DNA of 64,000 nt from Actinacidiphila yeochonensis CN732 (GCF_000745345.1 NZ_JQNR01000003.1:372001-436000), one strand, 5' to 3'. Positions 1 through 9,832 are shown, counted from the stretch's first letter. Numbers and translations are program-made. Notes: a model not told the origin generated them from the sequence alone.

Positions 1-428
1 GTGTCGAGCAGCTTGGACTCGTCACGGGCGGTGAAGTAGAAGAGCACCGCGACGATGACGATCGGAACGACCGTGTACAGCGCCTCAAGGGGCATGTTGT
101 ACCGCGTCTGCGGAGGGACCTCGACCTTGGTCCGGCTGCGCCGGTGGAAGATCACGCTCCACAGGATCAGGCCCCAGACAAGGATGCCGGTCACGAGTGC
201 GGCGGCCCACGAACCCTGCCAGAGGGAGAGGATGCGGGGTGCCTGTTCCGTGGCCGGGCTGGGCATGCCGAGGCGGGGGTAGTCCTTGTACGAGCAACCT
301 GTGGCGGTTACCAGGACCAGGCCCGCGGCCAGCGCCCGCGGCAGCCATCGCCGCATCGGGCGCCGAGGCATGGGAGTGCCTCCCACGCCCTTCTGGCCGT
401 GGGGGAGGTCGGAGCCGTTGGGACTCAC
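1..428 (-). CDS. ctaC: Cytochrome c oxidase subunit II, 5' part only
   Basis: Subunit II of the aa3-type cytochrome c oxidase, the membrane subunit that takes electrons from cytochrome c and passes them to the CuA centre. The visible N-terminus has a lipoprotein signal ending LVTATGC, a transmembrane helix (GSWAAALVTGILVWGLILWS) and the start of a second one (LYTVVPIVIVAVLFYF), the usual two-helix hairpin. The CuA-binding domain lies beyond the left edge. Translation is read from GTG at 428; an in-frame ATG 18 codons later (MPRRPMRRW) is an alternative. The family assignment is firm even though the gene is cut. Confidence 0.9.
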   Translation of the reverse strand, partial: MSPNGSDLPHGQKGVGGTPMPRRPMRRWLPRALAAGLVLVTATGCSYKDYPRLGMPSPATEQAPRILSLWQGSWAAALVTGILVWGLILWSVIFHRRSRTKVEVPPQTRYNMPLEALYTVVPIVIVAVLFYFTARDESKLLD

Positions 429-716
429 GTAGCGCCTTCCCGAGAGTCTCGTCCGCGCCACCGGGTGTTCCGGCCGTGTATCTGTCTGGTCGGTCTGCCC
501 CAGGCGCGGGCAAATAAGTGTGGATGTTTATGCGGCACAAACCCTACTGGACGCTATTCCGCGTCTCGCGGGGAGGGGGGCCAACGCGCCGGGGCTCACT
601 CCGAAGGGGTGGAATCACGCGCTCCGGGGGCGTTCTGACACGCCGCCCGCACCCGGTACCGGGGTGGCGCGCACCGCCCGCGCGGGGCCGCCCGAGGCGC
701 GGGGTACGGTGCCGAC

Positions 717-2152
717 GTGGCCTATTTCGACGCGGCTTCGGCCGCTCCCCTGCACCCGGTGGCCCGTGAGGCGCTGGTCGCCGCGCTGGACGAGGGGTGG
801 GCCGACCCGGCCCGCCTCTACCGCGAGGGGCGGCGCGCGCGGATGCTGCTGGACGCCGCCCGGGAGGCCGCCGCGGACGCGGTGGGCTGCCGGCCGGACG
901 AGTTGACTTTCACTCCTTCGGGGACCCGCGCCCTCCATTCGGCGGTGGCCGGGGCGGCGGCGGGGCGGCGCCGGGCCGGCCACCGGCTGGTGCTGTCGGC
1001 GGTGGAGCACTCGGCGGTGCTGCACGCCGCCGAGGCGGTGCCGCAGGGGCGGGTGGAGTTGGTGGGCGTCGACCGGGAGGGGCGGGTGGACGCCGCGGAG
1101 TTCGCCGCCGCGCTGACCCCGGACACCGCCCTGGCCGCGCTCCAGTCGGCCAACCACGAGGTGGGGACGGTGCAGCCGGTCGCCGAGGTGGCCGCAGCGT
1201 GCCGAGCCGCGGGGGTGCCGCTGCTGGTGGACGCGGCGCAGTCGCTGGCCTGGGGGCCGGTGGAGGGGCCGTGGTCGCTGCTGGCGGCGAGCGCGCACAA
1301 GTGGGGCGGTCCGCCGGGGGTGGGGCTGCTGGCGGTGCGCAAGGGCACCCGGTACGCGGCGCAGGAGCCGCCGGACGAACGGGAGTCGGGCCGGGCCCCG
1401 GGGTTCCCGAACCTGCCGGCGGTGGTGGCCGCGGCCGTGTCGCTGCGCGCGGTACGGGAGCGGGCCGAGGCGGAGGGGCGGCGGCTCGCGGCGCTGGTCG
1501 ACCGCATCCGGGCCCGGGTGCCGGAGCTGGTGCCGGACGCGGAGGTGGTCGGGCACGGCCGGCTGCGGCTGCCGCACCTGGTGACGTTCTCCTGCCTGTA
1601 CGTGGACGGCGAGGCGCTGCTGACCGGGCTGGACCAGGCGGGGTTCTCCGTGTCGTCCGGCTCCTCCTGCACCTCCGACACGCTGACGCCCAGTCATGTG
1701 CTGCGGGCGATGGGCGTGCTCTCCGAGGGCAACGTCCGGGTGTCGCTGCCGCCGGGCACCCCGGAGGCCGAGGTGGAGCGGTTCCTGGACGTGCTGCCGG
1801 GGGTGGTGGCGCGGGTGCGGGCGCAGCTGGGGCGCCGTCCTCGGAGCCGCGGCCGCCCGCGGCGGCCGGCTCGGGCGCGGCGGCGCCCGCGGACGGGCCG
1901 GAGGGGCGGCAGGGGCCTGAGGAAGCCGCGGGGCTGGTGGTGGACGCGCTCGGGAAGCGCTGCCCGATCCCGGTCATCGAGCTGGCCAAGGTGATCGGCG
2001 AGGTGCCGGTGGGCGGGCTGGTCACGGTGCTGTCCGACGACGCGGCGGCCCGGCTGGACGTCCCGGCGTGGTGCGGGATGTGCGAGCAGGAGTACGTGGG
2101 CGAGCGGCCGGCCTCCCGCGGCAGCGCGTACGTGGTGCGGCGCCTGCGGTGA
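717..2152 (+). pseudogene. Cysteine desulfurase-TusA fusion protein, frameshifted as read
   Basis: The first part is a PLP-dependent class V aminotransferase/cysteine desulfurase: the PLP lysine lies in SAHKWGG and the persulfide cysteine in SSGSSCTSD. The first frame runs out at the G run 1829-1832; from there the +2 frame continues without a stop as a TusA/SirA-like sulfur-carrier domain (RCPIPVIEL, then CGMCEQE) to 2152. One extra G in CTGGGG would join the two into one protein of about 478 residues. I know such desulfurase-TusA fusions from Streptomyces, so a sequence error or recent indel is likelier than two genes. The presumed role is mobilising cysteine sulfur and handing it to the attached carrier domain. 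Start GTG 717. Confidence 0.8.
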
Positions 2153-2331
2153 GCCCGCGGCGCTCGGGGGGCCGTGGCGACGGGTCGGGGCGGCGCTCGG
2201 CCGTCCGCCCTTCGCCGGCCGCCCGCTGACGGGGACCGGCCCCTCGGGGCCGGGTCCGCCGGCGGCGCCGTCGTGCTCCCCGGGGCCCTGCCCGGGAGGG
2301 CGGGGGCGTCCCGGGGCGGCCGTCGTGTGGG

Positions 2332-3309
2332 TCAGGCGGGCAGGTGGTCGCGGACCTCGGTCGCGGCCTCGTCGCCGTACGCCTTGGTGAAGCGCTCGAT
2401 GAAGTGGCCGCGGCGCAGCTCGTACTCCTGGGTGCCGAGGGTCTCGATGACGAGGGTGGCGAGCATGCAGCCGACCTGCGCGGCGCGCTCCAGGCTGACG
2501 CCCCAGGCCAGGCCGGAGAGGAAGCCGGCGCGGAAGGCGTCGCCGACGCCGGTCGGGTCGGCCTTGGTCTCCTCCTCCGCGCAGCCGACGACGATGGACG
2601 GCTCGCCCTTGCGGTCGATGCGCACGCCGTTGGCGCCCAGCGTGGTGACGCGGGCGCCGACCCGGTCGAGGATCTCGTCGGCCGTCCAGGCGGTCTTCGC
2701 CTCGATCAGGCCGGCCTCGTACTCGTTGTTGAAGAGGTACGCGGCCCCGTCGACCAGGGTGCGGATGTCCTCGCCCTCCATCCGGGCGATCTGCTGGGAG
2801 AAGTCGGCGGCGAACGGGATGCCCCGGGTGCGGCACTCCTCGGTGTGCCGCACCATCGCCTCGGGGTCGTCGGCGCCGATGGAGACGAGGTCCAGGCCGC
2901 CCACCCGCTCGGCGACGTGCTGGAGCTCGATCAGCCGCGCCTCGCTCATCGCACCGGTGTAGAAGGAGCCGATCTGGTTGTGGTCGGCGTCGGTGGTGCA
3001 GATGAACCGGGCGGTGTGCAGCACCTCGGAGATCCGCACCGAGGCGGTGTCCACGCCGTGCCGCTCCAGCCACGCCCGGTACTCGCCGAAGTCGTCGCCG
3101 GCCGCGCCCACCAGGATCGGGCGGGTACCGAGCTGGCCCATGCCGAAGCAGATGTTCGCGGCCACCCCGCCGCGCCGGACGTCGAGGCTGTCGACGAGGA
3201 ACGACAGCGAGACCGTGTGCAGCTGGTCCGCGACGAACTGGTCGGCGAACCGGCCCGGGAAGGACATCAGGTGGTCGGTCGCGATGGACCCGGTGACGGC
3301 GATGCGCAC
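2332..3309 (-). CDS. PfkB-family kinase, adenosine-kinase-like
   Basis: A 325-residue ribokinase/PfkB-fold kinase. The ATP/anion-hole signature with the catalytic Asp is present near the C-terminus (DPTGVGDAFRAGFLSGL). From memory the N-terminus (TGSIATDHLMSFPGRF) and most of the length resemble Mycobacterium tuberculosis adenosine kinase AdoK (Rv2202c), so adenosine phosphorylation in purine salvage is the best guess. Many annotations simply say carbohydrate kinase. GTG 3309 is chosen because CCAGGAGCC sits just upstream. The frame is open to 3384 but that extension looks non-coding. The gene stands alone. Confidence 0.85.
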   Translation of the reverse strand: MRIAVTGSIATDHLMSFPGRFADQFVADQLHTVSLSFLVDSLDVRRGGVAANICFGMGQLGTRPILVGAAGDDFGEYRAWLERHGVDTASVRISEVLHTARFICTTDADHNQIGSFYTGAMSEARLIELQHVAERVGGLDLVSIGADDPEAMVRHTEECRTRGIPFAADFSQQIARMEGEDIRTLVDGAAYLFNNEYEAGLIEAKTAWTADEILDRVGARVTTLGANGVRIDRKGEPSIVVGCAEEETKADPTGVGDAFRAGFLSGLAWGVSLERAAQVGCMLATLVIETLGTQEYELRRGHFIERFTKAYGDEAATEVRDHLPA

Positions 3310-3543
3310 GGCGGTGGCTCCTGGGAGATGTGGGTGTCCGGGGGGCGTGGCGGGGGTTCCGCTGTGGTGTAAGGCGCCGTTCACGCTACCCGACGTGGAC
3401 GGCGGGTGCGTCGCTCCCCGTATCCGGGGCGGTCCTTCGTAGCCTGCTCCCGACGGCCTTGCGCGCGGGGGGAGGCGGGAACCGGACCCGGGGCCGCCGC
3501 GTCAGACCGGCGACCCGAGATCGTGGAGCCGAAGGAGCACGTG

Positions 3544-5054
3544 GTGACGACGGAGCACGAAGGGCAGCAGGGAGCGGGCCCGGAGCCGGCGGCGGGTGGC
3601 GGTGCGAAGCGCGGCTGGGCCCGGCCGCACCGGCGACGGACGGCGGTCGTGGCCGTCGCCGCGGCCGTCCTGGCGGTCGGCGCCGGCGGGGCCTGGTGGG
3701 CCGCCGCCGCGGGCGGCGGCGGGGACGGCGGCGCGGCGGCGACGCGGGACGCACCCGCGCCGCTGCGCCTGGACGGTTCGGGCGGGCGGGCGGGCGCGGA
3801 CGGCGCTCGCTACCGGGTGACCGGCACGCTGCCGGCGGGGCCGGCACGGGCGGCGGTCTACCGGACGGGCGGCGACGTCACCGCCTCCGACGTGAGCCGG
3901 CTGGCGGGGCTGCTGAAGGTGGCCGGGCCGGTGGTCTCCGACCACGACTCCTGGCGGGTGGGCGGCTCCCAGGGCGGCCCCTCCCTGCTGGTGGCCAAGG
4001 CCGCGCCGGGCACCTGGACGTACAGCAGCACCGGTGCGGCCGCCACGCCGGTCCGGCCGGGCGCCGCGGGGGGCACGAACGCGTCCCCCGGCACCCCGGT
4101 GTCCGTGGCGGCGGCCGAGGCCGCGGCGGCACCCCTCCTGAAGGGGCTCGGCCTGTCCGACGCCCGGATCGACGCCTCCGGGGCGGTGGGCGGGGTCCGC
4201 ACGGTGACGGCCGACCCGCGGATCGGCGGGCTGCCGACCTACGACTGGACGACGTCGGTCGAGGTGGGCTCCGACGGCCGCCCGGCCCTGGGCTTCGGGC
4301 GGCTGTCGCCACTGGTGAAGGGGGACGAGTACCCGGTGGTGAGCGCCGCGAAGGCGGTGGCCGGGCTGCGCTCCGAGCCGGTGGCGCACCCGATGTACTG
4401 CATGGCCGTCCCGGCGTCCGGCACCGGCTCGGGCTCCGGCAGCGGCGATTCGTGCGGGGCGGCGTCCGGCGGCAGCGGGCAGCCGGTGGAGGTGCGCGGC
4501 GCGTCCTTCGGGCTGGCCGCGCGGGACGTGGCGGGCCGGCCGGCGCTGGTGCCGTCCTGGCTCTTCCGGGTCGCCCCGGCGGGCTCCGCGACCACGTCGG
4601 TGGAGCCGGTGACGGCCGTCGACCCGGCGTACGTCGCGGGGGCGCGAGCGGGACGCCGAGCCCGTCGAGCCCGCCGGCCACGGTGGACCCGGGCGGCCCG
4701 GTCGCGCCGGCCTCTCCGCCGGCCTCCGCCGACCCGGGCGGCCCCGAGCGGACGGCCGTTCCGGGCCAGCCGCCGAACGGCACGGGCACCCGCCAGGTGG
4801 AGATCTCCTCGTACACCTCGGACGGCCGCACGCTGACCCTCGACTACGAGGGCGGGCTCTGCGACACCTACCAGGCCTCGGCGGCGGCGGACAGCGGGCA
4901 GGTGCGGGTGTCGGTGGTGGCGACCCCGAAGCCGAAGGGCACGATGTGCCCGATGCTGGTGCGCCCGCTCACCCAGAAGGTGGAACTGGCGCAGCCGTTG
5001 GGTTCGCGGCCGGTCGTGGACACCAGCAACGGCCGGCGGGTGCCGAGGCACTGA
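3544..5054 (+). pseudogene. Single-pass membrane or secreted protein, frameshifted as read
   Basis: Unknown function. A short basic cytoplasmic segment (AKRGWARPHRRR) is followed by one transmembrane helix (TAVVAVAAAVLAVGAGGAWW) and a large extracytoplasmic region that I do not assign to a family. The first frame degenerates after DPAYVAG at the five-G run 4638-4642. Restoring one G lets the other frame continue through a Pro/Ser/Gly linker to a C-terminal domain (QVEISSYTSDGRTLTLDYEGG) ending at 5054, about 503 residues in all. GTG 3544 is preferred over GTG 3541 because AAGGAG lies six bases before it. The lesion is of the same type as in five other genes here. Confidence 0.65.
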
Positions 5055-5120
5055 GCGCGTCCCCCGGGGACCTGTCTCCCCCGGGGCGGCCCGCCGCTCG
5101 GCCTGCGCGGCCGGGCATGC

Positions 5121-5157
5121 CGAAGCGGCGGCACCCTTCGCGGGTGCCGCCGCTTCG
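5121..5157. terminator. Bidirectional hairpin terminator
   Basis: Perfect 16-bp stem (5121-5136 with 5142-5157) around a 5-base loop between the convergent membrane-protein gene and erpA. It can serve both strands. Confidence 0.75.
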
Positions 5158-5197
5158 CCACGTCAGCGCCGAGACCGGCCGGGCGGCCGGCGGACGG

Positions 5198-5551
5198 TCA
5201 GTGGAAGGAGTCGCCGCAGGCGCAGGAGCCCGTGGCGTTCGGGTTGTCGATCGTGAAGCCCTGCTTCTCGATGGTGTCGACGAAGTCGACCGAGGCGCCG
5301 CCCAGGTAGGGGGCGCTCATCCGGTCGGTGACGACCTTGACGCCGCCGAAGTCCTTGACGACGTCACCGTCGAGGGACCGCTCGTCGAAGAACAGCTGGT
5401 AGCGCAGGCCCGAGCAGCCGCCGGGCTGGACGGCGACCCGCAGAGCCAGGTCCTCGCGGCCCTCCTGCTCCAGCAGGCTCTTCACCTTGGCGGCGGCAGC
5501 GTCGGACAGGATGATGCCGTCCGTCGTGGTGGTCTCGTCCTGAACCGTCAT
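5198..5551 (-). CDS. erpA: Iron-sulfur cluster insertion protein ErpA
   Basis: A-type Fe-S carrier of 117 residues that delivers clusters to apo-proteins. The three ligand cysteines are present: one in GGCSGLRY and two in the C-terminal SCACGDSFH. ATG 5551 is preferred because GGGAG lies 8 to 12 bases upstream, while GTG 5560 would overlap that site. It is divergent from nadA, itself an Fe-S enzyme, and the shared 420-base spacer carries operator-like repeats. A functional link is plausible but inferred. Confidence 0.92.
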   Translation of the reverse strand: MTVQDETTTTDGIILSDAAAAKVKSLLEQEGREDLALRVAVQPGGCSGLRYQLFFDERSLDGDVVKDFGGVKVVTDRMSAPYLGGASVDFVDTIEKQGFTIDNPNATGSCACGDSFH

Positions 5552-5860
5552 GTGCTTCACTCCCGGGTTGTACGGACTGCTGGCTACCGATGCCTAACCG
5601 GTGCCCCCTCGGATTCATTCCTGTCCGTGGTGACGTTTCCCCTCCCATGTTCGCACACCGGCGCCCCGCTCAGGAGGTGTCCGCAACCACTCGGGAGCGT
5701 CCGGGGAGCCTTTCGGGAGCCTTTCCGGATACCGGCCGGGGACGTGTCGGGACGTCCTCCCGTGCCCGGTTCCCGTGCCTCCGACCAGGCGATCGTCCGC
5801 CGCCCGCCCCTCGCCCGCCGTTTCCGCGGCCGCACCGGCGCCGTCAGCCCAGCGGTATGC

Positions 5861-5928
5861 GTCACATTGACGACACCAGCATCGTCAATCTGACACGAAC
5901 GGGCTATGATAGATAGCGTCAAGTAGAC
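5861..5928 (+). promoter_or_regulatory. Operator-like cluster upstream of nadA
   Basis: Three boxes of the form GTCA-N3-TGAC: GTCACATTGAC (5861-5871), GTCAATCTGAC (5884-5894) and an imperfect GTCAAGTAGAC (5918-5928). The first two are also linked by a perfect inverted repeat, TTGACGA (5867-5873) with TCGTCAA (5882-5888). A -10-like TATGAT lies at 5905-5910 between boxes two and three. This fits repressor control of NAD synthesis; Nudix-related NrtR regulators are known to act on nadA genes in actinobacteria, but which protein binds here is inference. Confidence 0.6.
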
Positions 5929-5979
5929 GAAAAGGCTCCGCGCGGCAAGAACGCGCCGCAAAGAAAGGGCTGCCGGCCC

Positions 5980-7218
5980 GTGACCACCACACCCCACCTG
6001 ACCGATCCCGCGGACGTCACAGGTGCGGCAGGCGCGGCAGACGCCGCGGCCGCCGCCGACCCGCTGGACGTCCAGCCCTCCCCGCTCGCGCTGCTGCTGC
6101 TCGGCCGCGAGTCCGACCCGACCAGCGAGCGCGGCGTGGACTGCCCCGGAGAGCTGCCCGCGCCCTCCGACCCCGACCTGGTGGAGCGGGCCCGGGCCGC
6201 CAAGGCCCGCCTGGGCGAGCGGGTGTTCGTCCTCGGCCACCACTACCAGCGCGACGAGGTCATCGAGTTCGCCGACGTCACCGGCGACTCGTTCAAGCTG
6301 GCCCGCGACGCCGCCGCCCGGCCCGAGGCCGAGTTCATCGTCTTCTGCGGCGTGCACTTCATGGCGGAGTCCGCCGACATCCTCACCTCCGACCGGCAGC
6401 AGGTCGTGCTGCCCGACCTCGCGGCCGGCTGCTCGATGGCCGACATGGCCACCGCCGAGCAGGTCGCCGAGTGCTGGGACGTGCTCGCCGAGGCGGGCGT
6501 CGCGGACGCCACGGTGCCGGTGGCGTACATGAACTCCTCCGCCGACATCAAGGCGTTCACCGGGCGCCACGGCGGCACGATCTGCACCTCCTCCAACGCC
6601 CGCCGGGCCCTGGAGTGGGCCTTCGACAAGGGCGAGAAGGTGCTCTTCCTGCCCGACCAGCACCTCGGCCGCAACACCGCGGTGCTGGACATGGGCATGA
6701 CGCTGGAGGACTGCGTCGTCTACAACCCGCACAAGCCGAACGGCGGCCTGACCGCCGAGGAGCTGCGCGCGGCGAAGATGATCCTGTGGCGCGGCCACTG
6801 CTCGGTGCACGGCCGCTTCACCCGCGAGTCCGTGGACGAGGTACGCGCCCGCATCCCCGGGGTGACCGTGGTGGCGCACCCCGAGTGCCGGCACGAGGTC
6901 ATCAGGGCCGCCGACCGCGTCGGCTCCACCGAGCAGATCATCGCCATGCTGGACGAGGCCCCGGCCGGCTCGTCCTGGGCGGTCGGCACCGAGCTGAACC
7001 TGGTGCGCCGGCTGGCGAAGGCCCACCCCGACAAGCAGATCGTCTTCCTGGACCGCACGGTCTGCTTCTGCTCCACGATGAACCGGATCGACCTGCCGCA
7101 CCTGGTGTGGGCCCTGGAGTCGCTGGCCGACGGCCGGGTGGTCAACCGCATCCAGGTCGACGCCGAGACCGAGCACTTCGCCAAGGTCGCGCTGGAGCAG
7201 ATGCTGGCGCTGCCGTAG
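5980..7218 (+). CDS. nadA: Quinolinate synthase NadA
   Basis: Condenses iminoaspartate with dihydroxyacetone phosphate to quinolinate in de novo NAD synthesis, using a [4Fe-4S] cluster. The 412-residue protein has the family signatures GHHYQRDEVIEF, FCGVHFMAESADIL, AGCSMADMA, HPECRHEV and TVCFCSTMNRI, which include the cluster cysteines. It is longer than the E. coli enzyme (about 347) because of an N-terminal extension of roughly 75 residues, as in other actinobacteria. GTG 5980 follows AAAGAAAGGG with about 10 bases spacing. nadB and nadC are not adjacent. The upstream repeats suggest repression by NAD status. Confidence 0.95.
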   Translation: MTTTPHLTDPADVTGAAGAADAAAAADPLDVQPSPLALLLLGRESDPTSERGVDCPGELPAPSDPDLVERARAAKARLGERVFVLGHHYQRDEVIEFADVTGDSFKLARDAAARPEAEFIVFCGVHFMAESADILTSDRQQVVLPDLAAGCSMADMATAEQVAECWDVLAEAGVADATVPVAYMNSSADIKAFTGRHGGTICTSSNARRALEWAFDKGEKVLFLPDQHLGRNTAVLDMGMTLEDCVVYNPHKPNGGLTAEELRAAKMILWRGHCSVHGRFTRESVDEVRARIPGVTVVAHPECRHEVIRAADRVGSTEQIIAMLDEAPAGSSWAVGTELNLVRRLAKAHPDKQIVFLDRTVCFCSTMNRIDLPHLVWALESLADGRVVNRIQVDAETEHFAKVALEQMLALP

Positions 7219-7389
7219 CGGAACCGGCCGGTGCCGGGCCGCGGGGAAACGGTTCGGCACCGGGTACGGCACCGGTGCGGCGCTGTACGGCACCGGGCCG
7301 GGGCCGACACCGGGCCGCACCCGGCAACACGCCGCGCCGCACCCGACAAGCGTCACCCGTAAGGGAGTTGGCCGGGGCATCATTGAGGG

Positions 7390-8334
7390 GTGCTTTTCCG
7401 GCCGGTACGCGACGACGAGCGGGACGCCGACGTGGTGCGGGAGATCGCCGCGGCGGCCTTCGAGGGGCGGCCCTCCCTGGCCGCACCGCCCGGACCCGGC
7501 CCCACGCCCGGACGGCCCGCTCCGGACACAGCGGACGGCCCGGGGACGACCGAGGGCCCGGGATCGGCGGACAGCCCCGAGCGGGCCGCCCGGCGGCGCG
7601 GACGGGTGCGGCACCTGGCCCGGACCGACCCGGGCGGCTGCTGGATCGCCGAGGACGAGACGGCCGGGCCGGTGGGCGCGGTGCTCTCCTCCCGGCGCGA
7701 GGGCACCTGGGCGCTGTCCCTGCTGGCGGTCGCGCCCGACGCGCAGGGCAAGGAGGTCGGCAAGGCGCTACTGGCCCGCTCGCTCCAGTACGGGCGGGCC
7801 TGCCTGCGCGGCGTCGCCTGCGCTCCGGGCCACCCGGTGGCGGTGCGCACGCTGCGGCGGGCCGGCCTGACCGTGCACCCCGCGATGCGGCTGAGCGGCG
7901 CCGTGGACGTGGCCCGGCTCGGCCCGCTGGACGGCGCGGTGCACGAGGGGACGGAGCGGCACCGGGACCTGATGGACTCCGTCGACCGCCGCACCCGGGG
8001 CGGCGCCCACGGCCCGGACCACGACGAACTCCTGCGCCACCACACGCTGCTGGTCGCCGACGACCTCGCCGGCAGCGGGTACTGCTACACCCGCGGCGGC
8101 CGGGTGGAGGCGCTGGCGGCGACCTCCCGCCGGCTGGCCACCCGGCTGCTGACCGCCGCCCTCGCGGCCACCCCGGCGGGCGAGCCGGTGCGGATCGGCC
8201 ATGTGCTGGCCGAGGCGCAGTGGGCGGTCGACGTGGCCGTCACGGCGGGCCTGTCGGTCACCAGCGACGGCTTCGTCTGCCTCCGCGGCCTGCGCCCGCC
8301 CGAACTGGCGATCTTCAGCCGCGCGTTGCCGTGA
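7390..8334 (+). CDS. GNAT-like N-acetyltransferase
   Basis: A 314-residue protein. The segment LLAVAPDAQGKEVGKALLARSLQYG resembles the acetyl-CoA pyrophosphate loop of GNAT enzymes, although its glycine pattern is weaker than usual. A Gly/Pro-rich linker occupies residues 32 to 65, and the C-terminal half (IGHVLAEAQWAVDVAVTAGL) may be a second degenerate GNAT fold. The substrate is unknown. The GTG start at 7390 has no convincing ribosome-binding site, so the true start could differ slightly. Confidence 0.65.
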   Translation: MLFRPVRDDERDADVVREIAAAAFEGRPSLAAPPGPGPTPGRPAPDTADGPGTTEGPGSADSPERAARRRGRVRHLARTDPGGCWIAEDETAGPVGAVLSSRREGTWALSLLAVAPDAQGKEVGKALLARSLQYGRACLRGVACAPGHPVAVRTLRRAGLTVHPAMRLSGAVDVARLGPLDGAVHEGTERHRDLMDSVDRRTRGGAHGPDHDELLRHHTLLVADDLAGSGYCYTRGGRVEALAATSRRLATRLLTAALAATPAGEPVRIGHVLAEAQWAVDVAVTAGLSVTSDGFVCLRGLRPPELAIFSRALP

Positions 8335-8547
8335 GCCCGCCCGAACCCGCCTCGGCTGCCGCCTGCCTCGGCCTGCCCCCGGGGCGCCCGGCGCCCGGCG
8401 GGGACGGCTTCGGGGACGGCGGGACTGACGGTGCGTCAATCGCCCGACGCCGGACGAGGGCGCCGAGTCGGAAGCCTGGAACCGATCCCGCCGAGCGGAA
8501 AGCACCGGCGGGATCGGGGGAAGGGATCAGGGGAGGGCGGGCCCGGC

Positions 8548-9690
8548 TCAGTCCTCCTGCGGCCGCCCGTCGGCCGCCTCGGGCTCGGCCGCCTCGGGCT
8601 CGCGCTCGGGCTCGGCCGCCTCGGGCTCGGCCGTCTCGGGCTCGTCGGAGGCGGCCACGTCGAGGCCGGCCGAGAGGGCCGCCGCGGCCTGGAGGAGCGG
8701 CAGGGCCAGCAGCGCGCCCGCGCCGCCGCCCACCCGCACCCCGCGCTCGACCAGCGGGTCGAGGGAGATCCGGTCCAGCGCCTTGGCCTGGCCGGGCTCC
8801 TCGGTGGAGGTGCCCGCCACCCACCAGTCGGGCGCCCGGAAGGCGACCCGCTGGGCCACCAGCGCGCAGGCGGCGCTAACCACGCCGTCCAGCACCACGG
8901 GCAGCTTGCGGACGGCCGCCTGGAGCAGGAACCCGGTGGTGGCGGTGAGGTCCGCGCCGCCCACCGCGGCCAGCAGCGCGAGCTGGTCGCCGAGCACCGG
9001 GCGGGCCCGGCGCAGGCCGTCGCGGATCGCCGCGCACTTGCGCATCCACGCGAGGTCGTCGATGCCGGAGCCGCGCCCGGTCACCACGGAGGCGTCGGTC
9101 CCGCACAGCGCGGCGATGAGCACGCCGGCGGCGGTGGTGCCGCCCACGCTCAGGTCACCCAGGAGGACGAGGTCGGTGCCGGAGTCGGCCTCCTCGTCGG
9201 CGAGGGCCATGCCGGTGCGGAACGCCTGCTCGGCCTCGTCGCGGGTGAGCGCGTCCTCGACGTCGAGCCGGCCCGAGCCGCGCCGCACCCGGTGGCCGGC
9301 GACCTCGGCGGGCAGCTCGGCCGGGTCGCAGTCGACCGCCACGTCGACCACCCGGAGCCCGGCGCCGTACTGGCGGGCCAGAATCGCGGCCGGCGAGGCG
9401 CCCTCCACCGCGGCCCGCACCAACTCGGCGGTGGAGCCGGCCGGCTGGGCCGAGACCTCCAGCTCGGCGACGCCGTGGTCCCCGGCGAAGACCACCACCC
9501 GGGGGCGCTCGATCGGCTTCACGACCGCGGTGCCGCGCACCGCCGCCAGCCAGTCGGCCAGTTCGGCCACCCGGCCCAGGCCGCCCTGCGGCCGGACCAG
9601 ACCGGCCCAGCGCTCCTGGGAGTCCCTCCGGACCCCCGCGTCCGGCCGCTCCACCAGGCTTGCGAACTCATCCATGTCGATCCCAGTCAC
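8548..9690 (-). CDS. cobT: Nicotinate-nucleotide-dimethylbenzimidazole phosphoribosyltransferase CobT
   Basis: Makes alpha-ribazole phosphate for the lower ligand of cobalamin. The family core is clear (GDHGVAELEVSAQPAGSTAE, GDLSVGGTTAAG, VVLDGVVSAACAL). Two oddities are visible. The segment that in other CobT proteins reads GEGxGA, carrying the catalytic Glu, reads GGGAGALLALPLL here. The last 35 residues are an acidic tail of EPEAAEPER-type repeats. The first start is GTG 9690; ATG 9675 (MDEFASLV) is a real alternative. It lies next to cobU and on the same strand, with cobS 12 kb away. Confidence 0.9.
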   Translation of the reverse strand: MTGIDMDEFASLVERPDAGVRRDSQERWAGLVRPQGGLGRVAELADWLAAVRGTAVVKPIERPRVVVFAGDHGVAELEVSAQPAGSTAELVRAAVEGASPAAILARQYGAGLRVVDVAVDCDPAELPAEVAGHRVRRGSGRLDVEDALTRDEAEQAFRTGMALADEEADSGTDLVLLGDLSVGGTTAAGVLIAALCGTDASVVTGRGSGIDDLAWMRKCAAIRDGLRRARPVLGDQLALLAAVGGADLTATTGFLLQAAVRKLPVVLDGVVSAACALVAQRVAFRAPDWWVAGTSTEEPGQAKALDRISLDPLVERGVRVGGGAGALLALPLLQAAAALSAGLDVAASDEPETAEPEAAEPEREPEAAEPEAADGRPQED

Positions 9691-9832
9691 CCGCCGAACG
9701 TTACCGCCCGCGGGCGGCGGCGCGGCGCCCCTCCCCCGGCTCGCGACTCAGCGGCCCCACCAGAACCACTGGCCACACTGACCACACGGCCTTACCCGCC
9801 CTCCGCCCCGGCCCCGCGCCCCCGGCCGGCTC

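Noticed and set aside
717..2152. Two separate genes, desulfurase and TusA
   Set aside because: The TusA frame has no start with a ribosome-binding site and is continuous with the linker, and one G restores a known fusion.
3406..3543. Upstream extension of the membrane-protein frame
   Set aside because: The frame is open but lacks a ribosome-binding site, and AAGGAG sits immediately before 3544.
5584..7614. Long open frame antisense to nadA
   Set aside because: High-GC codon bias leaves the opposite strand open. It has no ribosome-binding site, no domain and a composition typical of antisense shadows.
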